From: JAGPCK01 sp964535575
GTDB taxonomy: Bacteria; Bacteroidota; Bacteroidia; UKL13-3
Reading direction: 5' to 3'
Length of the DNA stretch: 64,000 bases
Assembly (NCBI GenBank): GCA_964535575.1
Contig: CAZHTC010000013.1
Coordinates: 1-64,000, forward strand
In this document: positions 7,189-16,503 of the stretch, piece after piece
Layout: each line of letters begins with the position of its first letter
Position numbering within the stretch: the first letter of the stretch is position 1
The notes under the pieces: model-generated
What the model was told of the DNA's origin: nothing
The model's input: the letters and a program-made list of their open reading frames with translations, nothing else
Databases searched by the model: none
Translations under genes and position numbers: made by a program

Positions 7189-7926
7189 TTAAGGGAAATA
7201 TTTTAATCCGTGTCCATCTTTAATTCCTAAAAAATTACAGTATATTTTATCTTCAAATAATTCATAGGTAGGTTGCTTTTTTTCGGGTGATAGTTCTCTT
7301 CTTGCAATAGGGTAAGCACATAAATCAGAAAATTGAAGCCCATTAATATTTTGGTGTTTGCCCCTAAAAAATAAATTAGGATGACAAACCGTGAAGTCGT
7401 TTGTTGATTTAAATTCAGTCCCGTATTTAATGATTTGATTATATATTTTCTTTAGCAACGCGTCTTTCTTGTTACCTCTTTTTTCTAAGCAAAAATGAAG
7501 CGTATTGGGTTTATGTCCTTTTCCTAAATATGACATTGCTCTTTCACAAATAAAGGTTAAGGCATCTTCGTAAGCCGTATTTCTTTTGGGATATCTTCTT
7601 TTATATTCTTCTTTCTTTACAATACATGCGATTATCTTGTAGTTTTGTTTTGTAAATATTTCATCAATATCCTTGTAAAAATTCTGAAGGATTGCCTTGT
7701 CTTGAAAAATTTTAAAGGCGTTTTTATTTTTTCTCATTTCGGTTGAATGAAAAACAACATTTTCATTCCCGAAGTGCTTTATTTTTAATTTTTTTATCGC
7801 ACTATCAAATACGTAGTATTCAGATTCAGAAAATACTATTGCGCACAATACAAAAATATTAAACCTTGGGTCTGGGTTATTCATATTGGCTTCCCCACTT
7901 TCGTCTATAAATGCAAAATAACGCAT
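7189..7926 (-). CDS. DUF3800 domain-containing protein
   Basis: I place the start at the ATG giving MRYFAFIDESGEAN, because DUF3800 proteins begin almost directly with the DESG strand. The upstream ATG at 7968 would add 14 unrelated residues. The product is ~245 residues. Conserved features are Asp8-Glu9 in the first strand, the long middle helix region, HFCLEKRG (~150) and QFSDLCAYPIAR near the C-terminus, which supplies another acidic residue. The fold has been likened to RNase H-type nucleases, so the acidic residues may bind metal; this is family inference. Members are common in defence islands and mobile DNA. AT-rich composition matches the two genes beside it. Confidence 0.8.
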   Translation of the reverse strand: MRYFAFIDESGEANMNNPDPRFNIFVLCAIVFSESEYYVFDSAIKKLKIKHFGNENVVFHSTEMRKNKNAFKIFQDKAILQNFYKDIDEIFTKQNYKIIACIVKKEEYKRRYPKRNTAYEDALTFICERAMSYLGKGHKPNTLHFCLEKRGNKKDALLKKIYNQIIKYGTEFKSTNDFTVCHPNLFFRGKHQNINGLQFSDLCAYPIARRELSPEKKQPTYELFEDKIYCNFLGIKDGHGLKYFP

Positions 7927-8087
7927 GTTTGGTATAGCTACAGGACTGTGTTCCAAATAGCACGTCATAGATTTGGAAGCTAAAATACTACATATAATTT
8001 AATTTCCCTACTCCGAATCCGCATCCCTGCCGACCCGCTTAATTTGTTCCCCTAAAACCCTTACCTTCGCAGCCTTATCAGGGCCTT

Positions 8088-11000
8088 GTGAATATTCGGG
8101 AATTTTTGTCGCTGTACGGAAGCAGCCCTCAGATAAAAACGCTGCACCGGCAGCTACAGCAACATCTTTCATTTATCCGGCTGAACGGTTTGGTGGGTTC
8201 GGCAGGGAGTATTACGGCCGCTTCGGTTTTCAGTGAGCAACTCAATCACCACCTTTTCATTCTCCCCGATAAAGAAGAAGCTTCCTACTTTCAAACCGAT
8301 ATAGAAAATTTACTCGAAGGAAAAACGGCTTTTCTTTTACCCTCCTCGTTTAAACGTGCCTTTCAGGTAGAAACGTTAGATAATGCTGCCGTACTTGAGC
8401 GGGCCGAAGTGCTTAACCGCCTCAATCAGCAACAACTTTCCTATCAGTTGGTGGTTACCTACCCCGAGGCCCTGTGCGAGCAGGTGATGAACAAACAAAG
8501 CCTCACCCAAAACACCTACGACATGAAAGTAGGCGACCGTTTTGACCTCGATTTTTTTGTTGAGTTCCTGAATGAACATGCTTTCGACCGCAGCGATTTT
8601 GTGTACGAAGCCGGGCAGTATTCTATTCGCGGGGGCATTGTGGATGTGTTCTCTTTCAGCAATGAGTTGCCTTACCGCGTGGAGCTGGATGGAGATATCA
8701 TTGAGTCTATTCGCAGTTTTGATCCCAACGATCAGCTCTCGGTGAAAAAGATGGACCACTTTTCCATTGTGCCCAATGTGCAACTGGCTGCCACGCAACA
8801 AAGCCGTCAGTCGTTTTTTGATTACCTCCCGGCCAATACCACCATCTGGATGAAAGATGCAGCCCTTACGATGGAGATACTTACCAAGGGCATTTCAAAA
8901 GCGAAAAAGCATTATGAAAATCTTACTGACGAATGGAAAAAAGGAGATCAGCCTGTATTGTCTCCCGACATATTATTTGAACCCGCAGCGGATATCAGAA
9001 GCCGGTTAGACCAGTTTACGCTGGTAGAGTTTGGAAAACGGTTTACTGAACAGCAGGGAACCGAAATTCATTTTACTCAGGTACCACAACCGGTATTCAA
9101 CAAAAAATTTCAGTTGCTGATTGATGATTTAAAAAACAACAGCAAACAACAATACTTTAATTTAATTTTCAGTGACAGCAGCCGGCAGGTGGAGCGGCTC
9201 TTCAGCATTTTTGACGACCTCGATAAAAACGTGGAGTTTATTCCCATTTACCACGGACTGAGCGAAGGTTTTATTGACCGCGACCTGAAACTGGCCTGCT
9301 ATACCGAACACCAGATTTTTGATCGCTACTACCGTTACAAAAGCCGAACCCGCTATTCAAAAAACAAAAGCATTACCCTTAAGGAACTTCGCGAATTAAA
9401 GCCCGGTGATTTTGTAACACATATTGACCACGGTATTGGTCGCTTTGCGGGGCTCGAAAAAATGGAAGTGAACGGGCAGTTGCAGGAAGCGGTGCGGCTG
9501 GTGTACAAAAACGATGACCTGCTTTATGTGCATATTAACTCGCTGCACAAAATTTCGAAATACGTAGGCAAAGACGGCACACCACCCAAGCTGAACAAAC
9601 TGGGCAGTGATGCGTGGGACAAGCTGAAACGAACCACCAAGAAAAAAGTAAAAGACATTGCTCGCGATCTCATTAAACTCTATGCAGCCCGCAAAGCGCA
9701 ATCGGGTTTTGCCTTTATGCCCGACACGTATTTGCAAACCGAACTCGAGGTATCGTTTATGTACGAGGATACCCCCGACCAGGTAAAAGCCACGGGCGAT
9801 TTTAAAAAAGATATGGAATCGCCACATCCTATGGACCGCCTGGTGTGCGGAGACGTGGGTTTTGGAAAAACGGAAATTGCCATTCGTGCCGCTTTTAAAG
9901 CCGTTACCGACAGCAAGCAGGTGGCCGTGCTGGTGCCTACTACCATTTTGGCCAATCAGCATTACCGCACCTTTAAAGAACGCCTCAAAGAATTTCCGTG
10001 TAGTATTGATTACATGAACCGGTTTAAATCATCGAAAGAGCAGAAAGAAATAAAACAAAAACTTACCGAAGGAAAAATTGATATTGTAATAGGCACGCAT
10101 GCACTGCTGGCTAAAGATGTAAAATTTAAAGACCTGGGCTTGGTGGTGATTGACGAAGAACAAAAATTTGGTGTAGCGGCTAAAGAAAAATTAAAAGAGT
10201 TGCGGGTAAACGTAGATACCCTTACGCTCACCGCCACACCCATTCCGCGCACACTTCATTTCTCCCTCATGGGTGCCCGCGACCTGAGTGTGATTACCAC
10301 CCCACCGCCCAACCGGCAGCCGGTAACTACCGAGTTGCATGCCTACAATGACGAGGTAATAAAAGAAGCAATAGAATTTGAAATTGAACGGGGGGGGCAG
10401 GTGTTTTTTGTGCATCATCGGGTGCGTGATATTGAAGAGGTCGCCACCAAGCTGCGCTCGCTGGTGCCCGGCTTGCGGGTAGCCACCGCCCACGGGCAAA
10501 TGGAAGGAGATCATCTGGAAGATGTAATGGTTCGTTTTATTGAAGCAGAATATGATGTGCTGGTAGCTACCACCATTATTGAATCGGGGCTCGATATTTC
10601 CAATGCCAATACCATTATCATCAACAATGCGCACATGTTTGGCCTGAGTGATTTACACCAGATGCGTGGCCGTGTGGGACGCTCAAACAAAAAAGCCTTT
10701 TGCTACCTTATAAGTCCTCCCATCAGTCAGCTTACCGAGGAAGCGCGAAGAAGGCTGAGTGCTATTGAAGAATTCAGTGAACTGGGCAGCGGGTTTAATG
10801 TAGCCATGCGCGATTTGGATATACGTGGTTCAGGAAATTTACTGGGTGCTGAACAAAGTGGTTTTATTGCTGAAATAGGTTACGACATGTATCACAAAAT
10901 TCTGGATGAAGCCATTCATGAGTTGAAGCATGAGGAGTTTGGAGAGTTATTTAAAGACGAAGAAGAACCCGAATTGGAAACACCACGTGACTGCGTGGTA

Positions 11001-11438
11001 GAAACCGATATGGAAATATTAATTCCCGATAGTTATGTGCGCAGCAATGCCGAACGTTTGGCTTTGTACAATGAACTGGCCGGAATAAAAACAGAAGAAA
11101 ATTTATTCAAATTTCAGGACGAACTGATTGACCGTTTCGGGCGCATGCCACAGCAGGTAATCGGGCTTATGGATGCAGTGCGGGTGAAATGGCTGGGGGC
11201 ATCGCTGGGGCTCGAAAAAATTGTGTTAAGAAACAAAACATTTACCGCTTATTTCCCGGCTGTAAGCGATGAAGGGTATTACCAGAGTGATATGTTTGGA
11301 AAAATTCTTGCCGGTGTTCAATCATTGGGTAAAAAAGCCGCAATGAAACAAACCAGCAAAACACTTATGATGACAGTGAGCCATACGCCCACGCTGGTTG
11401 ATGTAATTCAATTGTTGCGCAACTTTAACGGCAACTAA
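8088..11438 (+). CDS. mfd: Transcription-repair coupling factor Mfd
   Basis: The 1116-residue protein is of full family length. It has an N-terminal UvrB-like region (residues ~1-350), a CarD-like RNA-polymerase interaction domain (~440-520, beginning LKPGDFVTHIDHGIGRF), a superfamily 2 helicase/translocase core with Walker A GDVGFGKT at ~588 and DEEQ at ~689, and a C-terminal TRCF domain (~1000-1100). It removes RNA polymerase stalled at lesions and recruits UvrA. The start is GTG (8088), giving MNIREFLSLY. TACCTTCG at 8062-8069 is a weak -7 match. Base composition is markedly more GC-rich than the island just upstream. Confidence 0.96.
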   Translation: MNIREFLSLYGSSPQIKTLHRQLQQHLSFIRLNGLVGSAGSITAASVFSEQLNHHLFILPDKEEASYFQTDIENLLEGKTAFLLPSSFKRAFQVETLDNAAVLERAEVLNRLNQQQLSYQLVVTYPEALCEQVMNKQSLTQNTYDMKVGDRFDLDFFVEFLNEHAFDRSDFVYEAGQYSIRGGIVDVFSFSNELPYRVELDGDIIESIRSFDPNDQLSVKKMDHFSIVPNVQLAATQQSRQSFFDYLPANTTIWMKDAALTMEILTKGISKAKKHYENLTDEWKKGDQPVLSPDILFEPAADIRSRLDQFTLVEFGKRFTEQQGTEIHFTQVPQPVFNKKFQLLIDDLKNNSKQQYFNLIFSDSSRQVERLFSIFDDLDKNVEFIPIYHGLSEGFIDRDLKLACYTEHQIFDRYYRYKSRTRYSKNKSITLKELRELKPGDFVTHIDHGIGRFAGLEKMEVNGQLQEAVRLVYKNDDLLYVHINSLHKISKYVGKDGTPPKLNKLGSDAWDKLKRTTKKKVKDIARDLIKLYAARKAQSGFAFMPDTYLQTELEVSFMYEDTPDQVKATGDFKKDMESPHPMDRLVCGDVGFGKTEIAIRAAFKAVTDSKQVAVLVPTTILANQHYRTFKERLKEFPCSIDYMNRFKSSKEQKEIKQKLTEGKIDIVIGTHALLAKDVKFKDLGLVVIDEEQKFGVAAKEKLKELRVNVDTLTLTATPIPRTLHFSLMGARDLSVITTPPPNRQPVTTELHAYNDEVIKEAIEFEIERGGQVFFVHHRVRDIEEVATKLRSLVPGLRVATAHGQMEGDHLEDVMVRFIEAEYDVLVATTIIESGLDISNANTIIINNAHMFGLSDLHQMRGRVGRSNKKAFCYLISPPISQLTEEARRRLSAIEEFSELGSGFNVAMRDLDIRGSGNLLGAEQSGFIAEIGYDMYHKILDEAIHELKHEEFGELFKDEEEPELETPRDCVVETDMEILIPDSYVRSNAERLALYNELAGIKTEENLFKFQDELIDRFGRMPQQVIGLMDAVRVKWLGASLGLEKIVLRNKTFTAYFPAVSDEGYYQSDMFGKILAGVQSLGKKAAMKQTSKTLMMTVSHTPTLVDVIQLLRNFNGN

Positions 11439-11444
11439 AATTAC

Positions 11445-11480
11445 AAAAAAAAGGACTTCCCGATTAGAGAAGTCCTTTTG
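11445..11480. terminator. Bidirectional terminator between mfd and glutamate dehydrogenase
   Basis: AAAAGGACTTC (11449-11459) pairs exactly with GAAGTCCTTTT (11469-11479). A-rich and T-rich flanks allow use from both sides, and the genes converge here. Confidence 0.88.
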
Positions 11481-11500
11481 GGATTATGTTTAAAAAGCGA

Positions 11501-12754
11501 TTAATATATTCCTCTTAATTTCATGGTGCTTGCTACTTTATCAATAGCCACAATATAGGCCGCAATACGCATGCTTACTCCGTATTTTTTCGAAGCCTGA
11601 TATACGCCTTCAAAAGCCTGTTTCATTACCCTGTCGGCCCTGCGGTTCACACGTTCTTCTGTCCAGAAATATCCTAAGCGGTTTTGCACCCACTCAAAGT
11701 AAGATACGGTTACACCACCGGCATTGGCTAAAATATCGGGTACTACCATGATTCCTTTTTTATTCAGAATTGCATCGGCATTGGATGAAGTGGGGCCATT
11801 GGCTCCTTCCACAATCAGTTTTGCTTTGACATTATTGGCATTTTCGGCAGTAATCTGATCTTCCATAGCAGCCGGAACCAGTACATCTACCTCAAGCGTT
11901 AATAAATCATTATTGCTGATTTTAGTTGCTTTCTTATATCCTTCCAGTGTTCCTTTGTTTCCATCGCGGTAAGTTATCGCATCGTCTACATCAATACCAT
12001 CCGCATTGTAGTAAGCCCCGCTTATATCGGAAATGGCTACAATTTTCAACCCTTGTGAAGCAATTAATTTGGCCGAAATAGAACCTACGTTGCCAAAACC
12101 CTGCACTGCGCAGGTGGCACCAATGGGATTAATTCCCAGTTTTGCCAGAGCCGAACGGGTAGAAACCATTACCCCGCGACCTGTAGCCTCCACACGACCC
12201 AATGACCCGCCAAGCACCAGCGGTTTGCCGGTTACTACTGCCGGAGAAGAAAACCCTTTCATTTTTGAATATTCATCCATCAGCCAGGCCATTTCCTGTT
12301 GTCCGGTGCCCATATCGGGGGCAGGAATATCTTTATCGGGGCCAAATACATCAAACATGGCTGCGGTGTAAGCACGTGTTAAGCGCTCCAGCTCTCCTTT
12401 TGACATACTGCGCGGATCGCATTTTATACCGCCTTTTCCGCCACCGTAAGGAATGCCTACCACGGCACATTTCCAGGTCATCCAGGCCGCCAAAGCTTTT
12501 ACCTCGTCCTGATTCACATCCATAGAGAAACGAATTCCTCCTTTTGATGGGCCAAGGTATCCGTTGTGCACTACCCGGTATCCTTCAAATACCTGAACTT
12601 TCCCATTATCCATCATTACGGGCAAATGCACCATAACCGATTTTTGGGGATACTTTAATACGTTATACGTAGATTCATCGAGACCAAGAATTTTTGTAGC
12701 CTCGTCAAACCTTGACATCATGGAGTCAAGGGGATTAAGTGCTGCTTGCGACAT
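11501..12754 (-). CDS. Glu/Leu/Phe/Val dehydrogenase (glutamate dehydrogenase)
   Basis: The 417-residue length is typical of hexameric glutamate dehydrogenases of the short class. The substrate-binding half holds GYRVVHNGYLGPSKGGIRF (residues ~58-76), the catalytic-lysine region PYGGGKGGIKCDP (~103-115) and IPAPDMGTG (~142-150). The NAD(P)-binding half contains the Rossmann motif VQGFGNVGS (~213). It interconverts glutamate with 2-oxoglutarate and ammonia in the cytoplasm; cofactor preference is not clear from reading. The start ATG gives MSQAALNPLDSMMSRF. An exact -7 box lies 34-41 bases upstream. Confidence 0.92.
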   Translation of the reverse strand: MSQAALNPLDSMMSRFDEATKILGLDESTYNVLKYPQKSVMVHLPVMMDNGKVQVFEGYRVVHNGYLGPSKGGIRFSMDVNQDEVKALAAWMTWKCAVVGIPYGGGKGGIKCDPRSMSKGELERLTRAYTAAMFDVFGPDKDIPAPDMGTGQQEMAWLMDEYSKMKGFSSPAVVTGKPLVLGGSLGRVEATGRGVMVSTRSALAKLGINPIGATCAVQGFGNVGSISAKLIASQGLKIVAISDISGAYYNADGIDVDDAITYRDGNKGTLEGYKKATKISNNDLLTLEVDVLVPAAMEDQITAENANNVKAKLIVEGANGPTSSNADAILNKKGIMVVPDILANAGGVTVSYFEWVQNRLGYFWTEERVNRRADRVMKQAFEGVYQASKKYGVSMRIAAYIVAIDKVASTMKLRGIY

Positions 12755-12787
12755 AATTATTTAAATACAAAACTTGATTAACGGGGG

Positions 12788-12795
12788 CAAAAGTA
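12788..12795 (-). promoter_or_regulatory. -7 promoter element of glutamate dehydrogenase gene
   Basis: On the minus strand the site reads TACTTTTG, an exact TAnnTTTG match. It would start a message with a leader of about 25-30 bases before the ATG at 12754. Confidence 0.5.
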
Positions 12796-12815
12796 AGCAA
12801 AATACCGTGCAGGGA

Positions 12816-13628
12816 TTAAGAAATAATTAACAGATATGCGTAGCAGCAGGGAGCGGCCATCAGGGTAGCATCAAACCTGTCGAGCAGGCCGCCATGACCC
12901 GGTAAAACAGTTCCTGAATCCTTGATATTCAGACTACGCTTAAGCATTGACTCCACCAAATCTCCGAACGAACCCCCAATAGCAGCGGTCAGGGCCAAGC
13001 CAATCCACTGCGGAGCAGTGTAGTCGTCATTATACATGGCAAACACAAAGGCTGCTACTCCCACCATTACCAAACCGCCAAGAGTTCCCTCAATCGTTTT
13101 TTTAGGAGAAATACGCGGGAATAACGGTGTTTTCCCTATTAATCGCCCGATGAGGTAGGCAAAAGTGTCATTGGTCCAGATAAAAACAAGTACACTCAGG
13201 GGTAATACAAAATCATAAGCAGCACTATCCATCATGCTCATATTAAAAAGCAACACCATCGGAACGGCAATATAAATCCATCCGGTAACGAGGTATGCAA
13301 TACGCTCAAAAGGTTTTTCGGCTCCCGAAAAAAGCTCTATGACAAATGTGCCGAACACCAGCAAAAAAACAAATCCGTTTAAAATATTGTAAGAGCGTTC
13401 GTCCCAAAACTGCATAAACAACAGAAACAAAACCATTCCGGTAATGGCTCCGTACAGGCGAAAAGAAGACCTTTCATCAGGAATAAGCAGTTTATAAAAC
13501 TCGAGTAACGAGCCAAAAGTTACCAATGAACATAATGCGGCAAAAGCTATTGGTCCAAGCCACATGGAGCCCACAATAATCAGCACGAAAAAAAAACCGG
13601 TAATGGCCCGTTGGGTAAAATTATTCAT
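12816..13628 (-). CDS. cdsA: Phosphatidate cytidylyltransferase CdsA
   Basis: A 270-residue multi-helix membrane protein. Its C-terminal part carries the CDP-diglyceride synthase signature, SMLKRSLNIKDSG followed by LPGHGGLLDRFD (residues ~230-256). It converts phosphatidic acid and CTP to CDP-diacylglycerol at the inner membrane, feeding PssA (15.7 kb) and then PSD (3.0 kb). The start codon lies inside the last codons of the DUF2007 gene, an 8-base overlap, so the two are translationally coupled. Length is normal. Confidence 0.94.
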   Translation of the reverse strand: MNNFTQRAITGFFFVLIIVGSMWLGPIAFAALCSLVTFGSLLEFYKLLIPDERSSFRLYGAITGMVLFLLFMQFWDERSYNILNGFVFLLVFGTFVIELFSGAEKPFERIAYLVTGWIYIAVPMVLLFNMSMMDSAAYDFVLPLSVLVFIWTNDTFAYLIGRLIGKTPLFPRISPKKTIEGTLGGLVMVGVAAFVFAMYNDDYTAPQWIGLALTAAIGGSFGDLVESMLKRSLNIKDSGTVLPGHGGLLDRFDATLMAAPCCYAYLLIIS

Positions 13629-13830
13629 GATCGAGTTTTTTCAGAATCTCTAAAGCGGTTAGTACATTTTCAGCATGGCAATATACTTCGATGCTGCCAA
13701 AATTCCCGTAGCAACTATCGCGTTTATTAAGTTCTACGGCTTCAATAAAATTTTCGCGCAGCAACCCCTTGGCCATTTCGGCTTTTACGGGATTACTCGT
13801 GGTGTACACTCTTGTCCAGTTCACTTCCAT
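13621..13830 (-). CDS. DUF2007 domain protein (putative signal-transducing protein)
   Basis: A 69-residue cytoplasmic protein with the DUF2007 pattern: an N-terminal strand (WTRVYTTSNPVKAEMAKGLLRENFIEAVELN), a short loop and a second strand (SIEVYCHAENVLTALEIL). The fold is a small GlnB-like alpha/beta unit, and the family is described only as a possible signalling module. It sits between the CAAX protease and cdsA genes and overlaps both (38 and 8 bases), so the three form one operon. DUF2007 genes are frequently found in this position in Bacteroidota. Confidence 0.85.
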   Translation of the reverse strand: MEVNWTRVYTTSNPVKAEMAKGLLRENFIEAVELNKRDSCYGNFGSIEVYCHAENVLTALEILKKLDHE

Positions 13831-14683
13831 CTTTCATATTTTTTTTATGCAGGGCCACAAAAACAAAAACAGTAATGACCAAACTGGCAACTACTATATA
13901 CAGCGGAAAATGGTAATTCTCGGAAAAGAAAGCAAAACCCGAGTGCTCCAAATCAAAAAAAGTAACCAAAACAAAAATGGAATTGTTTACGAGGTGAAAA
14001 AACACGTTGGGCCACAAACTTCGGCTGGTTACAAATAAATACCCGAGCATTACACCGAGCAACAGTCTTGGAATAAATCCGTAAAACTGAAAGTGGAGGA
14101 AACTGAACCAAAAAGCCGTGAGCCAAATACCTACGTGAATGCTTTTTGTCCACCTGATAAAAAATTGTTGTAATACCCCTCTGAAAAAAATCTCTTCGGC
14201 CAGTGCCGGCAGCGCAGCCATAATAAGTAAATTACTAAAAAGTCCGGCATATGAATCATCGGCCAGCAATCCCATGGTTACCTGCTCGGCCTGTTTTTCA
14301 AATTGTTTTAACAGGTTTTCCAATTCAGCCATTGAAGGCGGTAAAGTAAACCCATTGTTTATTTCGGTGGTATAAGCAATAAAAGGTTCGGCTATAAAAA
14401 CCAATACTACGCCCAGTATCAGATAACCGGCTTTAGGATATGTTTTGAGTTTAAAATGTTCCAGAGGTTCTTTACCCACAGCTATGGTGAATAACCACGA
14501 GGGCAGTAAAAAAATACATGTAACTCCGATAAACTGCAGCAACCGCTGGGTTTTGGGAGCCCCGGCCCCCTGCAATACAAAAGGGGAAGCAATTATACCA
14601 TAGAGCACCACTCCTGCCGATACATAGGCAATTAATCGAAGCAGCAGCAACCAATAGTTTGTTCGTGGGGTCAATTCCGTCAT
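13793..14683 (-). CDS. CPBP-family intramembrane metalloprotease
   Basis: With start ATG at 14683 (MTELTPRTNYW) the protein has ~296 residues and eight or so hydrophobic segments. The CAAX protease and bacteriocin-processing (Abi) motifs are present: EEIFFRG (EExxxR), a following FSFLHF segment with a His, and FHLVNNS with the second His. These ligate the catalytic metal within the membrane. Substrates are unknown for most members; roles in protein maturation or self-immunity are reported for the family. A longer reading from 14737 would cross the divergent dusB promoter box, so I reject it. It leads an operon with DUF2007 and cdsA. Confidence 0.88.
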   Translation of the reverse strand: MTELTPRTNYWLLLLRLIAYVSAGVVLYGIIASPFVLQGAGAPKTQRLLQFIGVTCIFLLPSWLFTIAVGKEPLEHFKLKTYPKAGYLILGVVLVFIAEPFIAYTTEINNGFTLPPSMAELENLLKQFEKQAEQVTMGLLADDSYAGLFSNLLIMAALPALAEEIFFRGVLQQFFIRWTKSIHVGIWLTAFWFSFLHFQFYGFIPRLLLGVMLGYLFVTSRSLWPNVFFHLVNNSIFVLVTFFDLEHSGFAFFSENYHFPLYIVVASLVITVFVFVALHKKNMKDGSELDKSVHHE

Positions 14684-14689
14684 TCTTTG

Positions 14690-14697
14690 TACCTTTG
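14690..14697 (+). promoter_or_regulatory. -7 promoter element of dusB
   Basis: TACCTTTG exactly matches TAnnTTTG. Its position rules out translation starting at 14687 and points to the TTG at 14720. Confidence 0.6.
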
Positions 14698-14719
14698 TGC
14701 CGCAAAAATACGCAGGCTT

Positions 14720-15718
14720 TTGGTAAAGATAGGACAAATAGAATTACCCGATTTTCCACTTTTGCTCGCTCCCATGGAGGACGTGAGTGATCCGCCATTT
14801 CGATATGTATGCAAAAAAAACGGGGCCGACCTGATGTACACCGAGTTTATCTCGAGCGAAGGGTTAATTCGCGATGCCATTAAAAGCAAAAAGAAACTCG
14901 AGATTTTTGACTACGAACAGCCTATTGGCATTCAGATTTTTGGGGGTGATGAAGAGGCTATGGCCATGGCCACCGAAATTGTGGATGCCGTAAACCCCGA
15001 TTTGGTTGACATAAACTACGGATGTCCGGTAAAAAAAGTGGTTTGCAAAGGAGCCGGTGCAGGAGTATTAAAAGATGTTGACCTCATGGTAAGGCTAACA
15101 GCAGCCGTGGTGCGCTCAACTACCTTACCTGTAACTGTAAAAACCCGATTGGGCTGGGATGAAAAATCAATTAATATTCTGGAGGTGGCCGAACGGCTTC
15201 AGGATGTAGGGGTGCAGGCTTTAACCGTTCACGGGCGCACCCGCGCCCAGTTGTACAAAGGCGAAGCCGATTGGACCATGATTGCCCGGATAAAAGAAAA
15301 TCCTCGCATACAGATACCGATATTTGGCAACGGAGATATTGACTCTCCGCAAAAAGCGCTCGAATACAAAAGTCGTTACGGAGTGGATGGAATAATGATT
15401 GGCCGGGCAGCCATTGGATATCCCTGGATATTTAAAGAGATTAAACACTTTTTACAAACCAGCGAACAGCTCCCAGCACCCGACATAAAAGAAAGGGTTG
15501 CGGTTTGCCGAACCCATTTGCAAAAATCGTGTGAGTGGAAGGGCGAAAAACTGGGAGTTTTTGAAATGCGAAGGCATTATGCCCCGTATTTTCACGGTTT
15601 CAATCACTTTAAAGAATTCCGCATGCGCCTTGTTACCGTATCAAGTCTTCCCGAACTGCATCAAATATTAGACGAGGTGTTGGCATTCTATTCCGTTCAG
15701 GAACCCGTATTATCTTAA
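14720..15718 (+). CDS. dusB: tRNA-dihydrouridine synthase DusB
   Basis: The ~332-residue product opens with VKIGQIELPDFPLLLAPMEDVSDPPFR, which matches the start of DusB proteins when the TTG at 14720 is used. An FMN-dependent TIM-barrel is shown by LAPMEDVSD near the N-terminus, the catalytic cysteine in INYGCPVKKVVCKGAGAG, the VKTRLGWD and HGRTRAQ strands, and the phosphate-binding GNGDI ... GIMIGRAAIGYPW region. A C-terminal helical RNA-binding domain follows. It reduces uridines in tRNA D-loops. It is divergent from the CAAX protease gene, with only 36 bases between starts. PssA follows 10 bases after the stop. Confidence 0.92.
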   Translation: MVKIGQIELPDFPLLLAPMEDVSDPPFRYVCKKNGADLMYTEFISSEGLIRDAIKSKKKLEIFDYEQPIGIQIFGGDEEAMAMATEIVDAVNPDLVDINYGCPVKKVVCKGAGAGVLKDVDLMVRLTAAVVRSTTLPVTVKTRLGWDEKSINILEVAERLQDVGVQALTVHGRTRAQLYKGEADWTMIARIKENPRIQIPIFGNGDIDSPQKALEYKSRYGVDGIMIGRAAIGYPWIFKEIKHFLQTSEQLPAPDIKERVAVCRTHLQKSCEWKGEKLGVFEMRRHYAPYFHGFNHFKEFRMRLVTVSSLPELHQILDEVLAFYSVQEPVLS

Positions 15719-15723
15719 CTTCG
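15716..15723 (+). promoter_or_regulatory. Possible -7 element before pssA
   Basis: TAACTTCG matches TAnnTTTG at 7 of 8 bases, overlaps the dusB stop and lies five bases before the TTG start of pssA. Confidence 0.25.
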
Positions 15724-15728
15724 CCCTG

Positions 15729-16466
15729 TTGAATTCAATAAAACAACATATTCCCAATGCCGTAACCGCCCTTAATCTGGTATGCGGATGCATTGCTATC
15801 AATTACGTTTTTCCCGATGTAATGGGATACGATAATTGGGTATATGCCTCGTACTTTATTCTTGCGGCAGCAGTATGTGATTTTTTTGACGGGTTTGTGG
15901 CAAGGGCTCTACATGTGCATTCGGAATTAGGAAAACAACTCGATTCGCTGGCCGATGTAGTAAGTTTTGGGGTAGCTCCCGCATTCTTATTAATGAAAAT
16001 GGTAGAGAAAGCCGACCAGTGGAGCCTTATGCCTTTCTCCATTGGTATAAGCAAGTACCTTGCTTTGTTGGTAGCGGTTTTTTCGGCTGTACGTTTAGCC
16101 AAATTTAATACCGACACCCGGCAAAGCCACCATTTCATCGGGCTTCCCACTCCGGCCAATGCCATGCTCATTGCTTCCCTGCCTCTCATTATCGAATTTG
16201 GCAATGGCCGTTATGATTTTATCATGCTTAGTCCGTGGTTTTTATTTCCACTTATTTTTATCAGCAGTTTTTTACTGATTGCCCCCCTTCCGCTTATTGC
16301 GTTAAAGTTTAAAAACTATTCGCTGCAGGATAATAAACCCCGTTACCTGCTTATTGCAACGGGAGTGCTTTGCACCGCCTTATTTGGTTTTTTTGCCATC
16401 CCCATCACCATTGCCGCCTACCTGCTGCTTTCGGTGGTATTCAAAGATCAGATTACCCAACACTGA
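15729..16466 (+). CDS. pssA: CDP-diacylglycerol--serine O-phosphatidyltransferase PssA
   Basis: The 245-residue integral membrane protein starts at a TTG (MNSIKQHIPNAVTALNLVCGC). It bears the CDP-alcohol phosphatidyltransferase signature DGFVAR-x8-G-x3-D-x3-D at residues ~56-80 (ending GKQLDSLADVVSFG). About eight hydrophobic helices span the sequence. It makes phosphatidylserine from CDP-diacylglycerol and serine, between CdsA and PSD in phosphatidylethanolamine synthesis. It lies 10 bases after dusB, so read-through is likely, although a weak promoter box overlaps the dusB stop. The absence of a nearby ATG supports the TTG. Confidence 0.92.
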   Translation: MNSIKQHIPNAVTALNLVCGCIAINYVFPDVMGYDNWVYASYFILAAAVCDFFDGFVARALHVHSELGKQLDSLADVVSFGVAPAFLLMKMVEKADQWSLMPFSIGISKYLALLVAVFSAVRLAKFNTDTRQSHHFIGLPTPANAMLIASLPLIIEFGNGRYDFIMLSPWFLFPLIFISSFLLIAPLPLIALKFKNYSLQDNKPRYLLIATGVLCTALFGFFAIPITIAAYLLLSVVFKDQITQH

Positions 16467-16503
16467 TTTTTTGCAGGCTGCTTCCATTACTCAGGCAAAT
16501 ATG

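Noticed and set aside
7927..7968. Longer N-terminus of the DUF3800 protein
   Set aside because: The extra 14 residues precede the family's usual first strand and look non-coding.
9396..9962. Long minus-strand frames inside mfd and similar frames across the window
   Set aside because: They are shadows of strong conserved genes on the other strand and have no coherent domain pattern.
14687..14719. Upstream start of dusB
   Set aside because: It lies inside the -7 promoter box and precedes the conserved N-terminus.
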